A DNA stretch of 64,000 nt, taken from contig GG745345.1 in the NCBI GenBank assembly GCA_000151295.1, positions 105,202-169,201 on the forward strand, given 5' to 3'. A program made the position numbers and the translations under genes. The stretch comes from Allomyces macrogynus ATCC 38327 (Eukaryota; Blastocladiomycota; Blastocladiomycetes; Blastocladiales; Blastocladiaceae). Positions 1 through 10,165 of the stretch are shown here, in pieces. Numbering within the stretch: the first letter of the stretch is position 1; every line of letters begins with the position of its first letter. The notes under the pieces were generated by a model that saw only the letters and a list, made by a program, of their open reading frames with translations, ran no database searches and had not been told where the DNA came from.

Positions 1-1497
1 TCAAAAACAGGAAATAGTAGTGTTCGGCGAGATAGAGACAAGTGAACGTGACGTGCGGCAAAAATCGGCGTCGACTAAAAAAGTAGGCACAAAAGTGACA
101 AATCGCTGTACGCTTGGCACGTGCTCCCGTGTCACAACTTGCACTAACACACATAAAAAAAGACCAGCCCCATACAACGTACCCATACATGTATTGCGTG
201 TGAGAAAAGGGGGGGGGGGGAAACCCGGAGGGAACAAGGGGTCAAATTTCGGAACTTTTCCAGTTGGAGAAGGCCCGGGGGGGGGGGGGGGGAACGTACC
301 GGCAATTCGCGGCTTGATGTCGAGCCAGCGACTCACATTGTTGTAGTACTCTTCAAGCTGCGGCTTCGACCAGTAGTATTCGGGCGTGTCGAGCAACGAC
401 TCGGCATTGGCGCTGCCTGACAAGTTGAGCAGCGCCCGTACGGACAACAGCTGCCCAATCTTCTGCAGCACCTGCGGTCGCGACATTCCGAGAGCGCGGC
501 CCGACGCAAGCTGTGAGGGCACGTCGCGCGTGCTGCCGAGATACGTGTCGAGCAGGTTTTCGAGAATCGCGACCTTGGCCGACCGACTGATACCGTGCGA
601 AAAGGCCAGCTTGGATAGCGCCGGTTCGGGTGAAGAACCAATCAGAATCGTGTCGCCAGAAAGGCCCGTGGCTCTGTAGTACGGTGAGAAACGATTAGTC
701 CTCGTCGACAACAAATCAAACGAGGGATAGAGGTCCAAAGCGACGCACTCGTTCGGGTCCTCGATGTAGTCCATCTCCTCGACTTCCGGCCGCTGGTACG
801 GCATCACCTCCGGCTGCCCGCGCGCCCGCTTCTCGCCATCCAGCGGCACCGTCGCCGCGTACCCGGTTCCACCCAATGCCGAAGCTCGTGTAGCCGCCGG
901 CGTCAGCGTGACGGGCCTTCCGAGCACCTTGGTCATGAACGCGGCCGCAACCCGCTTCGGTTCCGACCCCCATGCGACAAAAACGCCGTAACCGAACACA
1001 AACACCTCGCCCTCGGCGTGCCCGTCCTCGGTGAGGACCGCCGCGTGCAGATGCAGCACGTCGCTCGCGAGCGTCGGCAATTCGGTCCACCCTTGACCCA
1101 ACCGGGTGCGGACCGCATCGAGATTGTACTCGGTCGCCGTGCACACGGCCATGGCGTGCATGACGGGTGCCGTCGAGTCGACGGTCGTTGCCCAAGATTC
1201 GGCCGACGGCATCGCAGCGGGCGTGCCGGCACGGCGCACCGTCGTCTTTTTCTTGGCCGCGGCGAGCGGCAATTCGACGGGTGCTGCGGCCGGAGCGGCA
1301 GCAATAGGTATGCGCGGGGGTACTACGCCGGTCTGGGCAGCATTAGACTGGGTCGACAGGTTGCGGAGCAGGAAGACGGTTGCGAGCCGGGCAAACGGCG
1401 CCGGGCTGACTGCAGCGCGCGGGGTGCCGTGAACGAGGTGGGCATGGTTCAACGAGACTAGCGCTCTCGCGGAAGGTCGTATCCTCGAGAACATCAT
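1..1497 (-). CDS. RMD1/RMND1-type (DUF155) mitochondrial protein, 3' end outside window
   Basis: Begins with an Arg/Ser-rich, acid-free leader (MMFSRIRPSARALVSLNHAH) that looks like a mitochondrial targeting sequence. The middle carries the family's hallmark segments: a stretch running into FVFGYGVFVAWG, an EEMDYIEDPNE-type acidic patch, GDTILIGSSPEPALSKLAFS, and a C-terminal part with YWSKPQLEEYYNNVSRWLDI. Family members (yeast RMD1/SIF2/SIF3, human RMND1) are inner-membrane proteins, and RMND1 supports mitochondrial translation. A 48-nt in-frame intron (721-674: GTTTGA donor, ACTAAT branch-like element, TACAG) probably removes residues between YPS and ATGLSGD. The exon ends at 300 at a GTACGT donor. 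The following sequence has homopolymer C/G runs and no family-like coding, so the last exon with the expected transmembrane segment lies outside the window. The open frame down to position 1 is intron read-through. It lies 321 nt downstream of, and on the same strand as, the next gene. Confidence 0.8.
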   Translation of the reverse strand: MMFSRIRPSARALVSLNHAHLVHGTPRAAVSPAPFARLATVFLLRNLSTQSNAAQTGVVPPRIPIAAAPAAAPVELPLAAAKKKTTVRRAGTPAAMPSAESWATTVDSTAPVMHAMAVCTATEYNLDAVRTRLGQGWTELPTLASDVLHLHAAVLTEDGHAEGEVFVFGYGVFVAWGSEPKRVAAAFMTKVLGRPVTLTPAATRASALGGTGYAATVPLDGEKRARGQPEVMPYQRPEVEEMDYIEDPNECVALDLYPSFDLLSTRTNRFSPYYRATGLSGDTILIGSSPEPALSKLAFSHGISRSAKVAILENLLDTYLGSTRDVPSQLASGRALGMSRPQVLQKIGQLLSVRALLNLSGSANAESLLDTPEYYWSKPQLEEYYNNVSRWLDIKPRIAGTFPPPPPGPSPTGKVPKFDPLFPPGFPPPPFLTRNTCMGTLYGAGLFLCVLVQVVTREHVPSVQRFVTFVPTFLVDADFCRTSRSLVSISPNTTISCF

Positions 1498-1818
1498 GCT
1501 TGAGTCGAGCTTGAAGCAGTTGGTGCCGGCGACGGTCCTGAGTACGGAAATTGATGGCGCTTGTCGGCTCTTGCAAATTAAGTCGAGCTCGCCTTGGATG
1601 AACTAGTGCAGGCAGTTTGGAGAGGCCAGAGGAGGCCAAGGGAGCCGACAAGTTGCTGCAAAGGAGATGAAATCGATGTGGTTTGTTCACACTCTGTTGT
1701 TGTGATCACCGCGATCACGTTTCCCAGGCCCAAGCCGGAAACAGCAGATCTGCGAAAGCAGGAAAACATTTCACTCGGTCGAGAAAGAAACGAAGAGCCG
1801 TCAAACAAGAAGCGCATT

Positions 1819-4686
1819 TCACCATGTTCTGTACTCGATCACATTCTTCTTCAACGCGCGCGACGACCAATGCCGCGCGCCGTCGGGAATGAACCCAGAG
1901 CGCACGACTTTGGCGCGTCTCGCAAGCCATTCGCCCTCATCCACCCGGACATACACGCCCTCAGCATACCCGTCGTCCGTAAACTTGGACTCGAGCGTGC
2001 TCACGAGATCTCTCCACCCGTTGGCTGTCGTGGGCACGTCCTCGTCGACGGCCGGCACAGTCACGATCCGCCGCTCGGCCGCATCCAGCGCATTCGCCGC
2101 TTCAATCTCTTGCGCAAATCGAGCGCGGCTCAAGAACCGGCCGGCGCGCGGGTCAAACAGGTCAAATGCGATAAACGCATCGGGCAGCCGTGTGTACCGC
2201 ACGCTGTGTGTTGCAATGCACCACTCACCAAACACGACAAAGCGGTCACAAAGCGCCATGAGCCGCTCCCGATGCTGGTCGAGCCACCGCGACACGGTCG
2301 TGAACTGCGGCTCGCTGCCAAACACGAGATGGCCGCGGTTCTGGACCTGGAACTTGCCGTCAACGAGCGCAATGCCGAGGTTCGCGCCGTCAACCTTTTC
2401 TTCGAGCGTGATGGTCACGCCGGGTCGCGCGAGAAAGTCGGTGGGCGTGTCGAGGACCAGGTCGTCGGGCGTCGTTGAGCCCGTGTCGATGAGGTGCGGC
2501 GTGCGCGGGAACTTGTGCAGGGTCAATGTGCTTGTCGCTGCGGCAGACGAGAATGTGCCGTTGCTCACCGCGTCCGGCTGAGGTGATGCGCCCGCGAGCA
2601 AATCCACCAGTTCCTGTGCCGCGGCATAGCTTGGCACCGTGTAGACGGCCGCAAACCCTTCATCGAGCGTCGGTGGCTCGACCACTTGCTTGAGCGCGCC
2701 ACGACCCGACTTGAGCGTTGGGTGGTTGAAGCGGCCACGGATTCGAGCTGCGCACACGTCGCTGTCGACGTCAAAATACACGGCCACAGCGGGTCGCTTG
2801 CCAAGCGCGAGCCAAGCGGCCCGGTCCGCCCGCGTTGAGTTACACCGGTCGAGCACGACGCGTGTGTGAGCCTTGACTTCAAACTCGCACGTGTCACGGT
2901 CGCCAAGTAAGTCCTGCGACACGTGCGTGAACCGGACCGCGAGCCGCTCAGCAACCCAAGACTTGCCGGACCCCGGTAGACCGACGAGCATGACGAGCGC
3001 CGGCATCGTGCATTGCCCGGTTCTTCGCAGCGCGCCATTACCAGTCACCAACTGAAAATCCGACCCGGGGCACGCGCACCGCCGCCACAGCACGTCGGCG
3101 TACTCTTTCAAAAACTGTTCCTGCGCGACCGTCTCGAGCGACTTGGGTCGCGCCGTGCGCAGCCAAGTAATTGCTGCCGCGGGCGTCATGAATGGTGCGA
3201 CAGCGTTTCCACACGGCTCAACGCAGTCGGGCGCGCGAATGCCGCGATTCAGGTCGTGCGAAGCGTTTATGCAAGCCGTACACAACGGTGTCGGTCGCAT
3301 CGCACCGTACTTGAGCAGGTAGCACGCGAGCGTCGTCCCCGCACGACCGACCCCACCCCCACAATGCACAACAACGCGGTCCGTCGGCGGAAGCGCCGCG
3401 AGCGTCGCGAAAAAGTGGTCGATCATGTCGGTCGTCGGCGGCCATGAGTCGCGCACAGGCAGAATCAGGTTACGCACGCCCGTGTCTCTGAAAAAATCGA
3501 CAGGCAACGGCTCGTCCATGACCGTGACGACGAGTCGGATGCCAAGTGCGGCAAGCGCGCAAATATCGTCACGAGTCCGCGGCTGCGAGATACCAGCGAG
3601 GTAGCCGGGCACAATCCACGAAAAGTAGCGCGGTAGGCGATGCCAGGTGCTGTTGACCCACACATCGCGGCGCGTGCGAGCATCCTTTTCAATCGGTACG
3701 TGCGCCGTGTCCAAGACCATGCCATGAACTCGTGCGAGGACGTCGTGGTAGATAATCTCGTCGTCGGGCGACAGTGGTAGGTGGGCAAGCAAGAACGCAT
3801 ACTCGTCGTCGCCCTGCTGCTCATCGAGTCGCCGTTCTTCGAGCAGAACGGAACCGGTCCGAACGAGACACTCGCGCAACGACGCGAGCAACATGGTACT
3901 GGTCGGATTCAAAAACAACGCTCGCCACAGCGCCCGCGGGGCATGGTCCCAACGTCCTTGGCGTGCAAGTACTTCAGAATACCGCCCACTGGCCAGCGCG
4001 GGCGACAAAATCAAAATATCGTCCATGGCGCGAGCCCAATCGCCGTCGACCGTGGCCAAATGCGCGCGAACGTTGAGCGCCGCGTCCACGGGGTCGCATC
4101 GATCGAGGAGCGCGCGTAGATGCGCCTTGTACGTGTCGGGCACCTTGCGCCATTTTGGTAGCACCGTCTTGGCCTCCTGCACGACGAGGTTCGTTGCCAC
4201 GGACCCAAGGGTCGTTTCGGGCTCGACCACCAAGTGACAAGCCGTCGGCCGTTGCGGATCAATGGCGCGCACACCTGGAGCGAGACCAATAGTAGTGTGG
4301 AACGGGACTGGCGACAAACCGAGCTGGATGCGCACAGCTTGAGCAGCGGGCCAGACGATCGAGCGGAACGTGACTCCTGCGCGCGAGCCGAGGCCCACAT
4401 CGGCCCAATTACCGGTGTCGCGAAAGAGTGCGAGCAGTTCTTGCGGGTTGCGGTTCAGGCCCTTGATTTCGCGTGACGTGAGGATGGTAACGTGATGGTT
4501 TGCCGTGCCATCTCGGTCGTGACGGCGAGCGCGGTCGGCCTGGTCGACAACATCAGAAGCTTGCGTCGCAACCTCGTTGACAGCATCGCCAACAAGGAAA
4601 AGGCAGCCGCGCGAAATGGTAAATGTGCTGGACGCCATGGTTTTCGAGGTTCGAATGGCTGCAAAGGAGGCGGCGGTGAGGTCCAA
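1819..4686 (-). CDS. multidomain RNA repair protein: 2H-like phosphoesterase, dual-specificity phosphatase, P-loop kinase, RNA ligase
   Basis: A single uninterrupted 955-codon frame; Met17 (4638) is an alternative start. Four domains can be read. (1) Residues about 20-140 hold two H-x-T motifs (H65-V-T67 and H130-T-T132) spaced as in 2H phosphoesterases. (2) After a helical, TPR-like stretch (about 185-325), residues 340-530 form a DSP/tyrosine phosphatase-like domain with HCGGGVGRAGT (441-451) and a candidate general acid at D413. (3) Residues 560-700 are a P-loop kinase of the polynucleotide kinase/AAA_33 type, with GLPGSGKS (569-576) and DRCNSTRADR (613-622). (4) Residues 750-950 carry nucleotidyltransferase ligase motifs: I KVDGAN (K764), III VFGEW (818-822), IIIa FIAFDLF (838-844), IV EGVYVRV (909-915) and V AKVVRSGF (925-932). 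Together this suggests end healing and sealing of broken RNA. It is not yeast Trl1, whose order is ligase-kinase-cyclic phosphodiesterase and which has no DSP. Physiological substrate unknown. Confidence 0.85.
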   Translation of the reverse strand: MDLTAASFAAIRTSKTMASSTFTISRGCLFLVGDAVNEVATQASDVVDQADRARRHDRDGTANHHVTILTSREIKGLNRNPQELLALFRDTGNWADVGLGSRAGVTFRSIVWPAAQAVRIQLGLSPVPFHTTIGLAPGVRAIDPQRPTACHLVVEPETTLGSVATNLVVQEAKTVLPKWRKVPDTYKAHLRALLDRCDPVDAALNVRAHLATVDGDWARAMDDILILSPALASGRYSEVLARQGRWDHAPRALWRALFLNPTSTMLLASLRECLVRTGSVLLEERRLDEQQGDDEYAFLLAHLPLSPDDEIIYHDVLARVHGMVLDTAHVPIEKDARTRRDVWVNSTWHRLPRYFSWIVPGYLAGISQPRTRDDICALAALGIRLVVTVMDEPLPVDFFRDTGVRNLILPVRDSWPPTTDMIDHFFATLAALPPTDRVVVHCGGGVGRAGTTLACYLLKYGAMRPTPLCTACINASHDLNRGIRAPDCVEPCGNAVAPFMTPAAAITWLRTARPKSLETVAQEQFLKEYADVLWRRCACPGSDFQLVTGNGALRRTGQCTMPALVMLVGLPGSGKSWVAERLAVRFTHVSQDLLGDRDTCEFEVKAHTRVVLDRCNSTRADRAAWLALGKRPAVAVYFDVDSDVCAARIRGRFNHPTLKSGRGALKQVVEPPTLDEGFAAVYTVPSYAAAQELVDLLAGASPQPDAVSNGTFSSAAATSTLTLHKFPRTPHLIDTGSTTPDDLVLDTPTDFLARPGVTITLEEKVDGANLGIALVDGKFQVQNRGHLVFGSEPQFTTVSRWLDQHRERLMALCDRFVVFGEWCIATHSVRYTRLPDAFIAFDLFDPRAGRFLSRARFAQEIEAANALDAAERRIVTVPAVDEDVPTTANGWRDLVSTLESKFTDDGYAEGVYVRVDEGEWLARRAKVVRSGFIPDGARHWSSRALKKNVIEYRTW

Positions 4687-5687
4687 TGGTGCTATGAATC
4701 AACGTCGTTGCTGCGACAGACATTAGCGTACTTGACGGTGCTGATCGTGCTCACTTGCTGTATCAGAGAAATAAAGCGCACTGCGCGAGGTCCGATCTAC
4801 ATATAATGATTGAGGGCAGGACAAGCTGCAATAAAGTTGGATGTTGAGAGGTCGTCTCTTGAGTGACTCAAACGGAACAGAAGCGGGTCCCGACCGGGTC
4901 GCTCGGCTGATTCCCCGCACCCGACTTTCATGAAGTGAACGCGATCAAGTTTTAAGCCATCACACATCTGCGTCCACAATGACCCCCGAAGTTGGTGAAC
5001 GACATGAGCGTCCCCACTTGGTGGCGAAGGGGTGGGGCAGAGTGATTGGGAGACATCATGAGAGTTAACAAATGTGCTGCCCTCCTGCGGTTCGTATCAA
5101 ATGTGCTGCGCTCCTGCTGTTATACGTATCTTGTGGTCCCAATGCAATTTGCCTCGACCCATCGATACGCGAAGCAACCTGATCACTTCGCTGTTGGTGC
5201 AGCGCCGTGCAGCCAATCATGGCATTGTGTCGTGTCGTCTCGACCATGTCATGTGTTGGACCCTTGGTCAGCAAGTGCATCAGCACCTCAATATCACGCA
5301 CGTTCATCTCTCCCACCCGGCCCATCCGCAACCAGGATTCGTGGGCCGACACGTCGCAACCGTCGACGCGTCGCAACCGTCGTCGTAGCTCCACATCCTC
5401 GACGGCACGCGTGAGAGCGCGACGGCGAGCGAGCGAGAATGATCTCGAGCGAGCGATCTCGCTCCGCTTCAAAGGCGTTCTTGTTGGTGTAGCTTTTCTC
5501 TTGTCGCTCAATATTTTAAGGACCGGGCCGCCCCGTCGCGGTCCGGCAGAGTTCTTCCATAAACAAGGACCACACAGTTGAGACATCGGTGGCGGTAGAT
5601 AAATGTATTCTTTCTTCCCAATCGAGGGGAATCCATAAGCATCATGTTGGCGAACCGTCTAACATGCTCGCCGTTCATCACCAGCGC
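4687..5687. other. intergenic stretch with a short tandem duplication
   Basis: No protein family recognised on either strand. A roughly 30-bp unit containing aaatgtgctgc and ctcctgc is repeated directly at 5070-5098 and 5099-5130. A 173-codon minus-strand frame (5065-5586) is open but low in recognisable structure and is not called. The left part presumably holds the 5' region of the RNA repair gene. Confidence 0.4.
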
Positions 5688-7781
5688 TCAAGAATCCCAA
5701 CGTGCTCGCTTGTTGTGCGTGTTCTCCATTGGAGACTCGACAACCGCTGTTCTTTTCTGCCGCGCACCCTGCACCTGCTCCAGGCGCTTCTGCGCATGCA
5801 TGGCCGAAACCTTGGCACGCGCCATATCGGCCTCCGCGCGAGCAGTGAGCAAAGCCACCTCCGCCATGTCGGCCTCGGTTTGCGCCTTGCACACGGCAGC
5901 CAGTGCCATTTCTGCGACGGATTGCGCCTTTTGTGCCGCCACCTGTGCCATATCTGCCTTGGCCCGCGCAACTCGGAGCGTCTCCTGGGCCGCTTCTGCA
6001 TCAATGCAAGCGACTTGTAGCCTGGCCTGCGCGAGATCGTGCGCTTCTTCTAGTACCAACGCATGCGGGACCTTCACTTTGGTCGGGCGCAACTCGACCG
6101 AGTTTGGAGGCGTGGGCGTAACACATGTTGACGAGATTTGAAGCAACTCATCAGGCTACAGCAACGTGTAAGTACCGCGTCAACGAAAGCTCGATCCTTG
6201 ATGTGACCAAACAACGTACAGAGTACAACAAACGAGCCAAAGGCGATGGTCCTTGACTTGACGCGCCTGCTTCCCCGAAATTTGTATCAGAGCGTTGAAC
6301 CTCCACCCCACCCACAAGACCCGGCATTTGGCCTGACTCTGGTTGACCGTTCATGCGTACGTTCCACGTACGAAACGTTTCCAGTGCATTTTCGGCCTCG
6401 GACGCCAGCTCCTTGTCCTTGCACGATCCGATCACTTGAATGAGCACCGGGATGACCCCACAGTCGATCACGTATTGAATCTGCTGCGGCTGAGCCGACT
6501 TGGCGTGGGAGATATTCACAGCCGCAATACATGCCTCCCGCTGCGCCTTGGCGTGCTCGGACAAGGCCAGAACGCAAAGCAGCACAGGAATCATTCCCGC
6601 GTCAAGTACTTGCTGAATCTGGTTGGTGGTTCCAGCCGTCAAGTTGGACGCGAGAAAGCACGCGTCTTCGACCACCTTGGCAGTCATCTTGTCTCGATCC
6701 ATCGTGCCGAGGAGCTTCTTGAGGGCTGGCAATACACCAGCGTCGAACACGGTCTGTGATTGCTTGTCGGTACCGCTCGCCACGTCGGCCAGGACGTGCA
6801 GCGCATGGAGCTGGATCGTCTCCTGTGGATGCAACAGCAACTTGACAATTCGCGGAACAAGGCCACTGTTTACAACGGTCTTAACAGTAAAGGTCACATT
6901 TCTGGAAGCGGCGGCGAAAAGGGTCGAGAGAGCAGGCTGCAACGCCTCGCTATTGTCTTTGACAGCCAAAACACACTTGCAGAGAATCGGGATCAGGGGA
7001 CGAATCTGTCCCCATGGCAGCGGCGTCGTGTCTTTTTTTCCATTGAGCAGGCTCCGAGCAACTTGGGCGCCAGTGCACAGCATCGCTTCACGGGCATGCG
7101 CGCTGATGGAAGTGTTACCAAGCGCCATCTCCAAACCCTCGACCAAGGACATCACGATCCCACCCTCCAAAACGCGAGCTTGGACAGCCAATTTGGCGCG
7201 GCTCAGGAAATTGCCAAGCGCAAAAAAGCACGACTCACGTACCTCGAGGACTGGTGACGTGCGGGCGAGGTTGAGCAATGGTGGGATCGCATTAGCATCA
7301 ATCACGACTTGCACCTGCTCAGGCGTGCATGTGGCAAGGTTGGCCAGGATAGATGTGACGTGGAGTTGCAAATCAGTTTCTTCTTGTGACTTGAGAAAAT
7401 CGATCAAACGCTCGACGATTCCGGAGCGCAGGACAGAATCGACAGGAGGAGAAGTATTTTCTGCAAATGGTTCATGGTCATTAGATAGGATAATGGTCAG
7501 TCAATCTTGCAAGCAAATGAATGCATCAGTTTTAGCGACGTGCCTTCAAGAACGCTGCACAACTGATGCACTGCCTCACGCTGCTTGTCAGGATCGTCGC
7601 CAAGAATAAGTAAGGCCCATTGATCAAACCGATCATGGGTATGCACAAGGGCCATTTCTGACCAAGCATGGGTGCAGCAGACTGTCGTCATCACGTCAAT
7701 GGCGACCAGTGGTGCTTGGAGATGGGCAGAAGAATGATTCCGAGACTGTTGCTTCTTGTCACGAACGTGACACGAGGTCAA
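5688..7781 (-). CDS. importin-alpha-like armadillo repeat protein with C-terminal coiled-coil tail
   Basis: Read from right to left: a first coding exon at roughly 7781-7500 (DDPDKQREAVHQL resembles the segment preceding the first ARM repeat), exon 7460-6220, and last exon 6155-5688. The second exon begins NTSPPVDSVLRSGIVERL, matching the importin-alpha 'PPI-D-x-V-I-x-x-G-I-V-P' element, followed by several ARM repeats (VIDANAIPPLLNLA, VNSGLVPRIVKLLL, VFDAGVLPALKKLL, VLDAGMIPVLLCVL, VIDCGVIPVLIQVI). Intron 6219-6156 (64 nt, GTACGT...TGTAG) is phase 0 and joins the ARM body to about 155 residues rich in Ala/Glu/Arg that read as a long coiled coil (AEADMARAKVSAMHAQ). The upstream donor near 7500 is uncertain. 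I see no Arg/Lys-rich importin-beta-binding region, so it may not be a classical NLS adaptor. Candidate starts are 7691 and 7655. Confidence 0.72.
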
Positions 7782-8535
7782 ATGTCGTGGTGAGGGTGGG
7801 AGGAGAGAGCGACAGCGTCAAAAGCTGGTCGAGTTTGAGAAGCGACGAAGATGGCAACCTCCACCGTCCAACGTGGAAAACTGCCCTTGGGTACTTCAAC
7901 AGGATGCACAACTGTGCCGAAGTACTTTTGCGTTGGCAAACTGATGTGGTGGGCGCAGGTTGAAATGAGGAACTTGGGCACTTCTGATGTGGCTCGCGCC
8001 GTTTGTGACATGGTTCACCCTTCGCTGGCGCACCAGCTCCACGCACATCGCCGCTCTAGTGTAGCGCAGTGTGTTTTCTGGGGAAGGGAGGATGACACGG
8101 CTGCCGTGACCAGCAACCCGTATTTCCTCGGTCATAATAACGTCGTGTTCTTTCAGCAAGACGTTATGTATCTCTATCCGAGAAAAGCTCGAGTCAACAC
8201 CACGTTGAGACGAACTCCTGTACCACATGTAGACGATCAGAAAGAAAACACTGCTGCAGAACCGGTTACCCCCTTCACAACAGGCGTCCTTGACTGATTT
8301 GAGAATTGAAAGACTGGAGTACAGTGAGCGACACAGGAAGAGGGGATGCTCGGTATAGTGACATGGCCCCCAACAGTCATCGAAAGATGCATGTCCCTCT
8401 GATCGAATGGTTGCAAACCACCGCGTTCAGGATCATCCCAACCGCGACCACTGGCCGCAATATCCAGCAACATCTCTCAAGAGCAAACAGCACTCGATCC
8501 ACGAGGTTTTCAACCCGACGAGCAGCAGCAGCACC
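7782..8535. other. divergent intergenic region between the importin-like gene and SSL1
   Basis: Small open frames on both strands have no recognisable family. This span should hold the promoters of both flanking genes. A CAGCAG run lies immediately before the SSL1 start codon. Confidence 0.4.
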
Positions 8536-10115
8536 ATGGACGACGACGAAAACATGATCATTGACGTGGTCTCGCCCGACGAGCCGACGGGTGGGCTCAA
8601 GCAAGAGAATGGCGGCTATGCGTGGGAGGAAGAGTACAAGCGCTCGTGGGACGTACTACAAGAGGACGAGAACGGCCTGATCAGCACGACCGTCACGCAG
8701 CTGTCGAACCAGCTCAAGCGCAAGCGGTTCGTGCCTTTCACACTCATGAACAGGGCAAACCCCGTGTGCTGAATGTCGATATATTTCCAACGTAGTCTCT
8801 TGCGCGACACCCGCACGCTGCACCGCGGCCTCGTGCGGCACCTGATCCTCGTCGTCGACCTGTCCGAGTCCATGGCCGAAAAGGACCTCAAGCCGTCGCG
8901 GCACGACCTCGTCCTATCGACCCTCTCCACGTTTCTCGTTGAGTTCTTTGACCAGAACCCGCTGTCGCAAGTGGCCGTCGTCGTCACGCACGACGAGCTC
9001 GCACACCTCGTCACGGAACTGAGCAGTAACCCGGCAGACCACGTCCGTGCGTTGCGCAACGCCGTGCGCACGCCCAAGGGTGAGCCGTCGTTGCAGAACG
9101 CGCTCGAAATGGCGCGAGGCACGCTCGCGCACGTGCCGTCGCACGGCACGCGCGAGGTCCTGGTCGTGTTCTCGTCGTTGACGACGTGCGACCCGGGTAA
9201 CATTTTGGATACGCTTGATGCGTTGGTCAAGGATAGCGTGCGCGCGTCGGTCATTTCGCTTGCGGCCGAAGTGCATATTTGCAAGAAGATTGCGCAGAGC
9301 ACGCATGGCACATTTACGGTCGCGCTCAACGAGCCGCATTTGAAGGTACGGTGGGATCTGTCACGTCAGCGCACGCTGCGCTTGGGCCAGATCGGATTCG
9401 GCGATACTCACGAAGCGATACGACATAGGAACTGATTCTTGAAAATGTACCGCCACCACCGATCGCGCAGCGGTCCTTGGCGCGCAAGGCATCCAACCTG
9501 ATGCGGATGGGCTTCCCGGAGCGGATCACGGAGCGAGTGCCGACGTTGTGCGCGTGGTATGTGTTCTCATAAGCGTTTGACCGTGACGCTGCGATGTTCG
9601 CTGACTCAAACCGCGTTTCTCCTTCTCCAGTCACAGCAAACCTACGACCAAGGGGTTCACCTGTCCCGTTTGTTCCGCCAAAATGTGTTCCGTCCCCGCC
9701 GAGTGCGTGCTGTGCGGTCTGACGCTCGTGCTCTCGCCGCACTTGGCGCGATCCTACCACCATCTGTTCCCGGTGCTCAACTTTGTCGAGGTGACCGACT
9801 GGAGCGAGTACGTTTGTGCAGCCCTTGCTCGCGCAGTTCTTTCGCATCGCGCATGACTGACGCAGGTGAACCCGTAGGATCCATGCCGACAACGAGTGCG
9901 CCGGATGCATGGGCGCGCTCTCAGCTCCACCGGCACCCGGCGAGCAAAGTCTGGCCGTCATGCGCACGCAAGCGACGGGCCGGTACGCGTGCCCGCAGTG
10001 CAATCAGCACTACTGCATCGAGTGCGACGTGTTCATTCACGAGGCATTGCACAATTGCCCGACGTGTTCAAGCGGCACGGGTGCGGGGGGTCCAGCAGCG
10101 GACATGGAAACGTAG
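8536..10115 (+). CDS. SSL1: TFIIH core subunit SSL1 (GTF2H2/p44)
   Basis: Five exons: 8536-8726, 8796-9345, 9429-9556, 9631-9807 and 9878-10115, summing to 428 codons including stop with an intact frame. The N-terminus has the family's EEEYKRSWDVLQEDENG. The von Willebrand A-like domain opens with LILVVDLSESMAEKDLKP and continues through FFDQNPLSQ and VFSSLTTCDPGNI. The C-terminal half has the C4 zinc module (CPVCSAKMC...CVLCGLTLV, then HLARSYHHLFP) and the RING-like module (CAGCMG...CPQCNQHYCIECDVFIHE). This subunit contacts and stimulates the XPD helicase in transcription initiation and nucleotide excision repair. The first intron donor could be 8727 (GTTCGT, favoured, 69-nt intron) or 8766. 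It ends 50 nt from the convergent bS16m gene. Confidence 0.95.
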
Positions 10116-10165
10116 GGCGGGCTAAAAATCGTATAACGGGAAGCACAAAATGTACACGGCTATTG

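Noticed and set aside
5065..5586. 173-codon minus-strand frame
   Set aside because: Contains the tandem 30-bp duplication, shows no conserved motif, and no splice partners were found. Left as intergenic.
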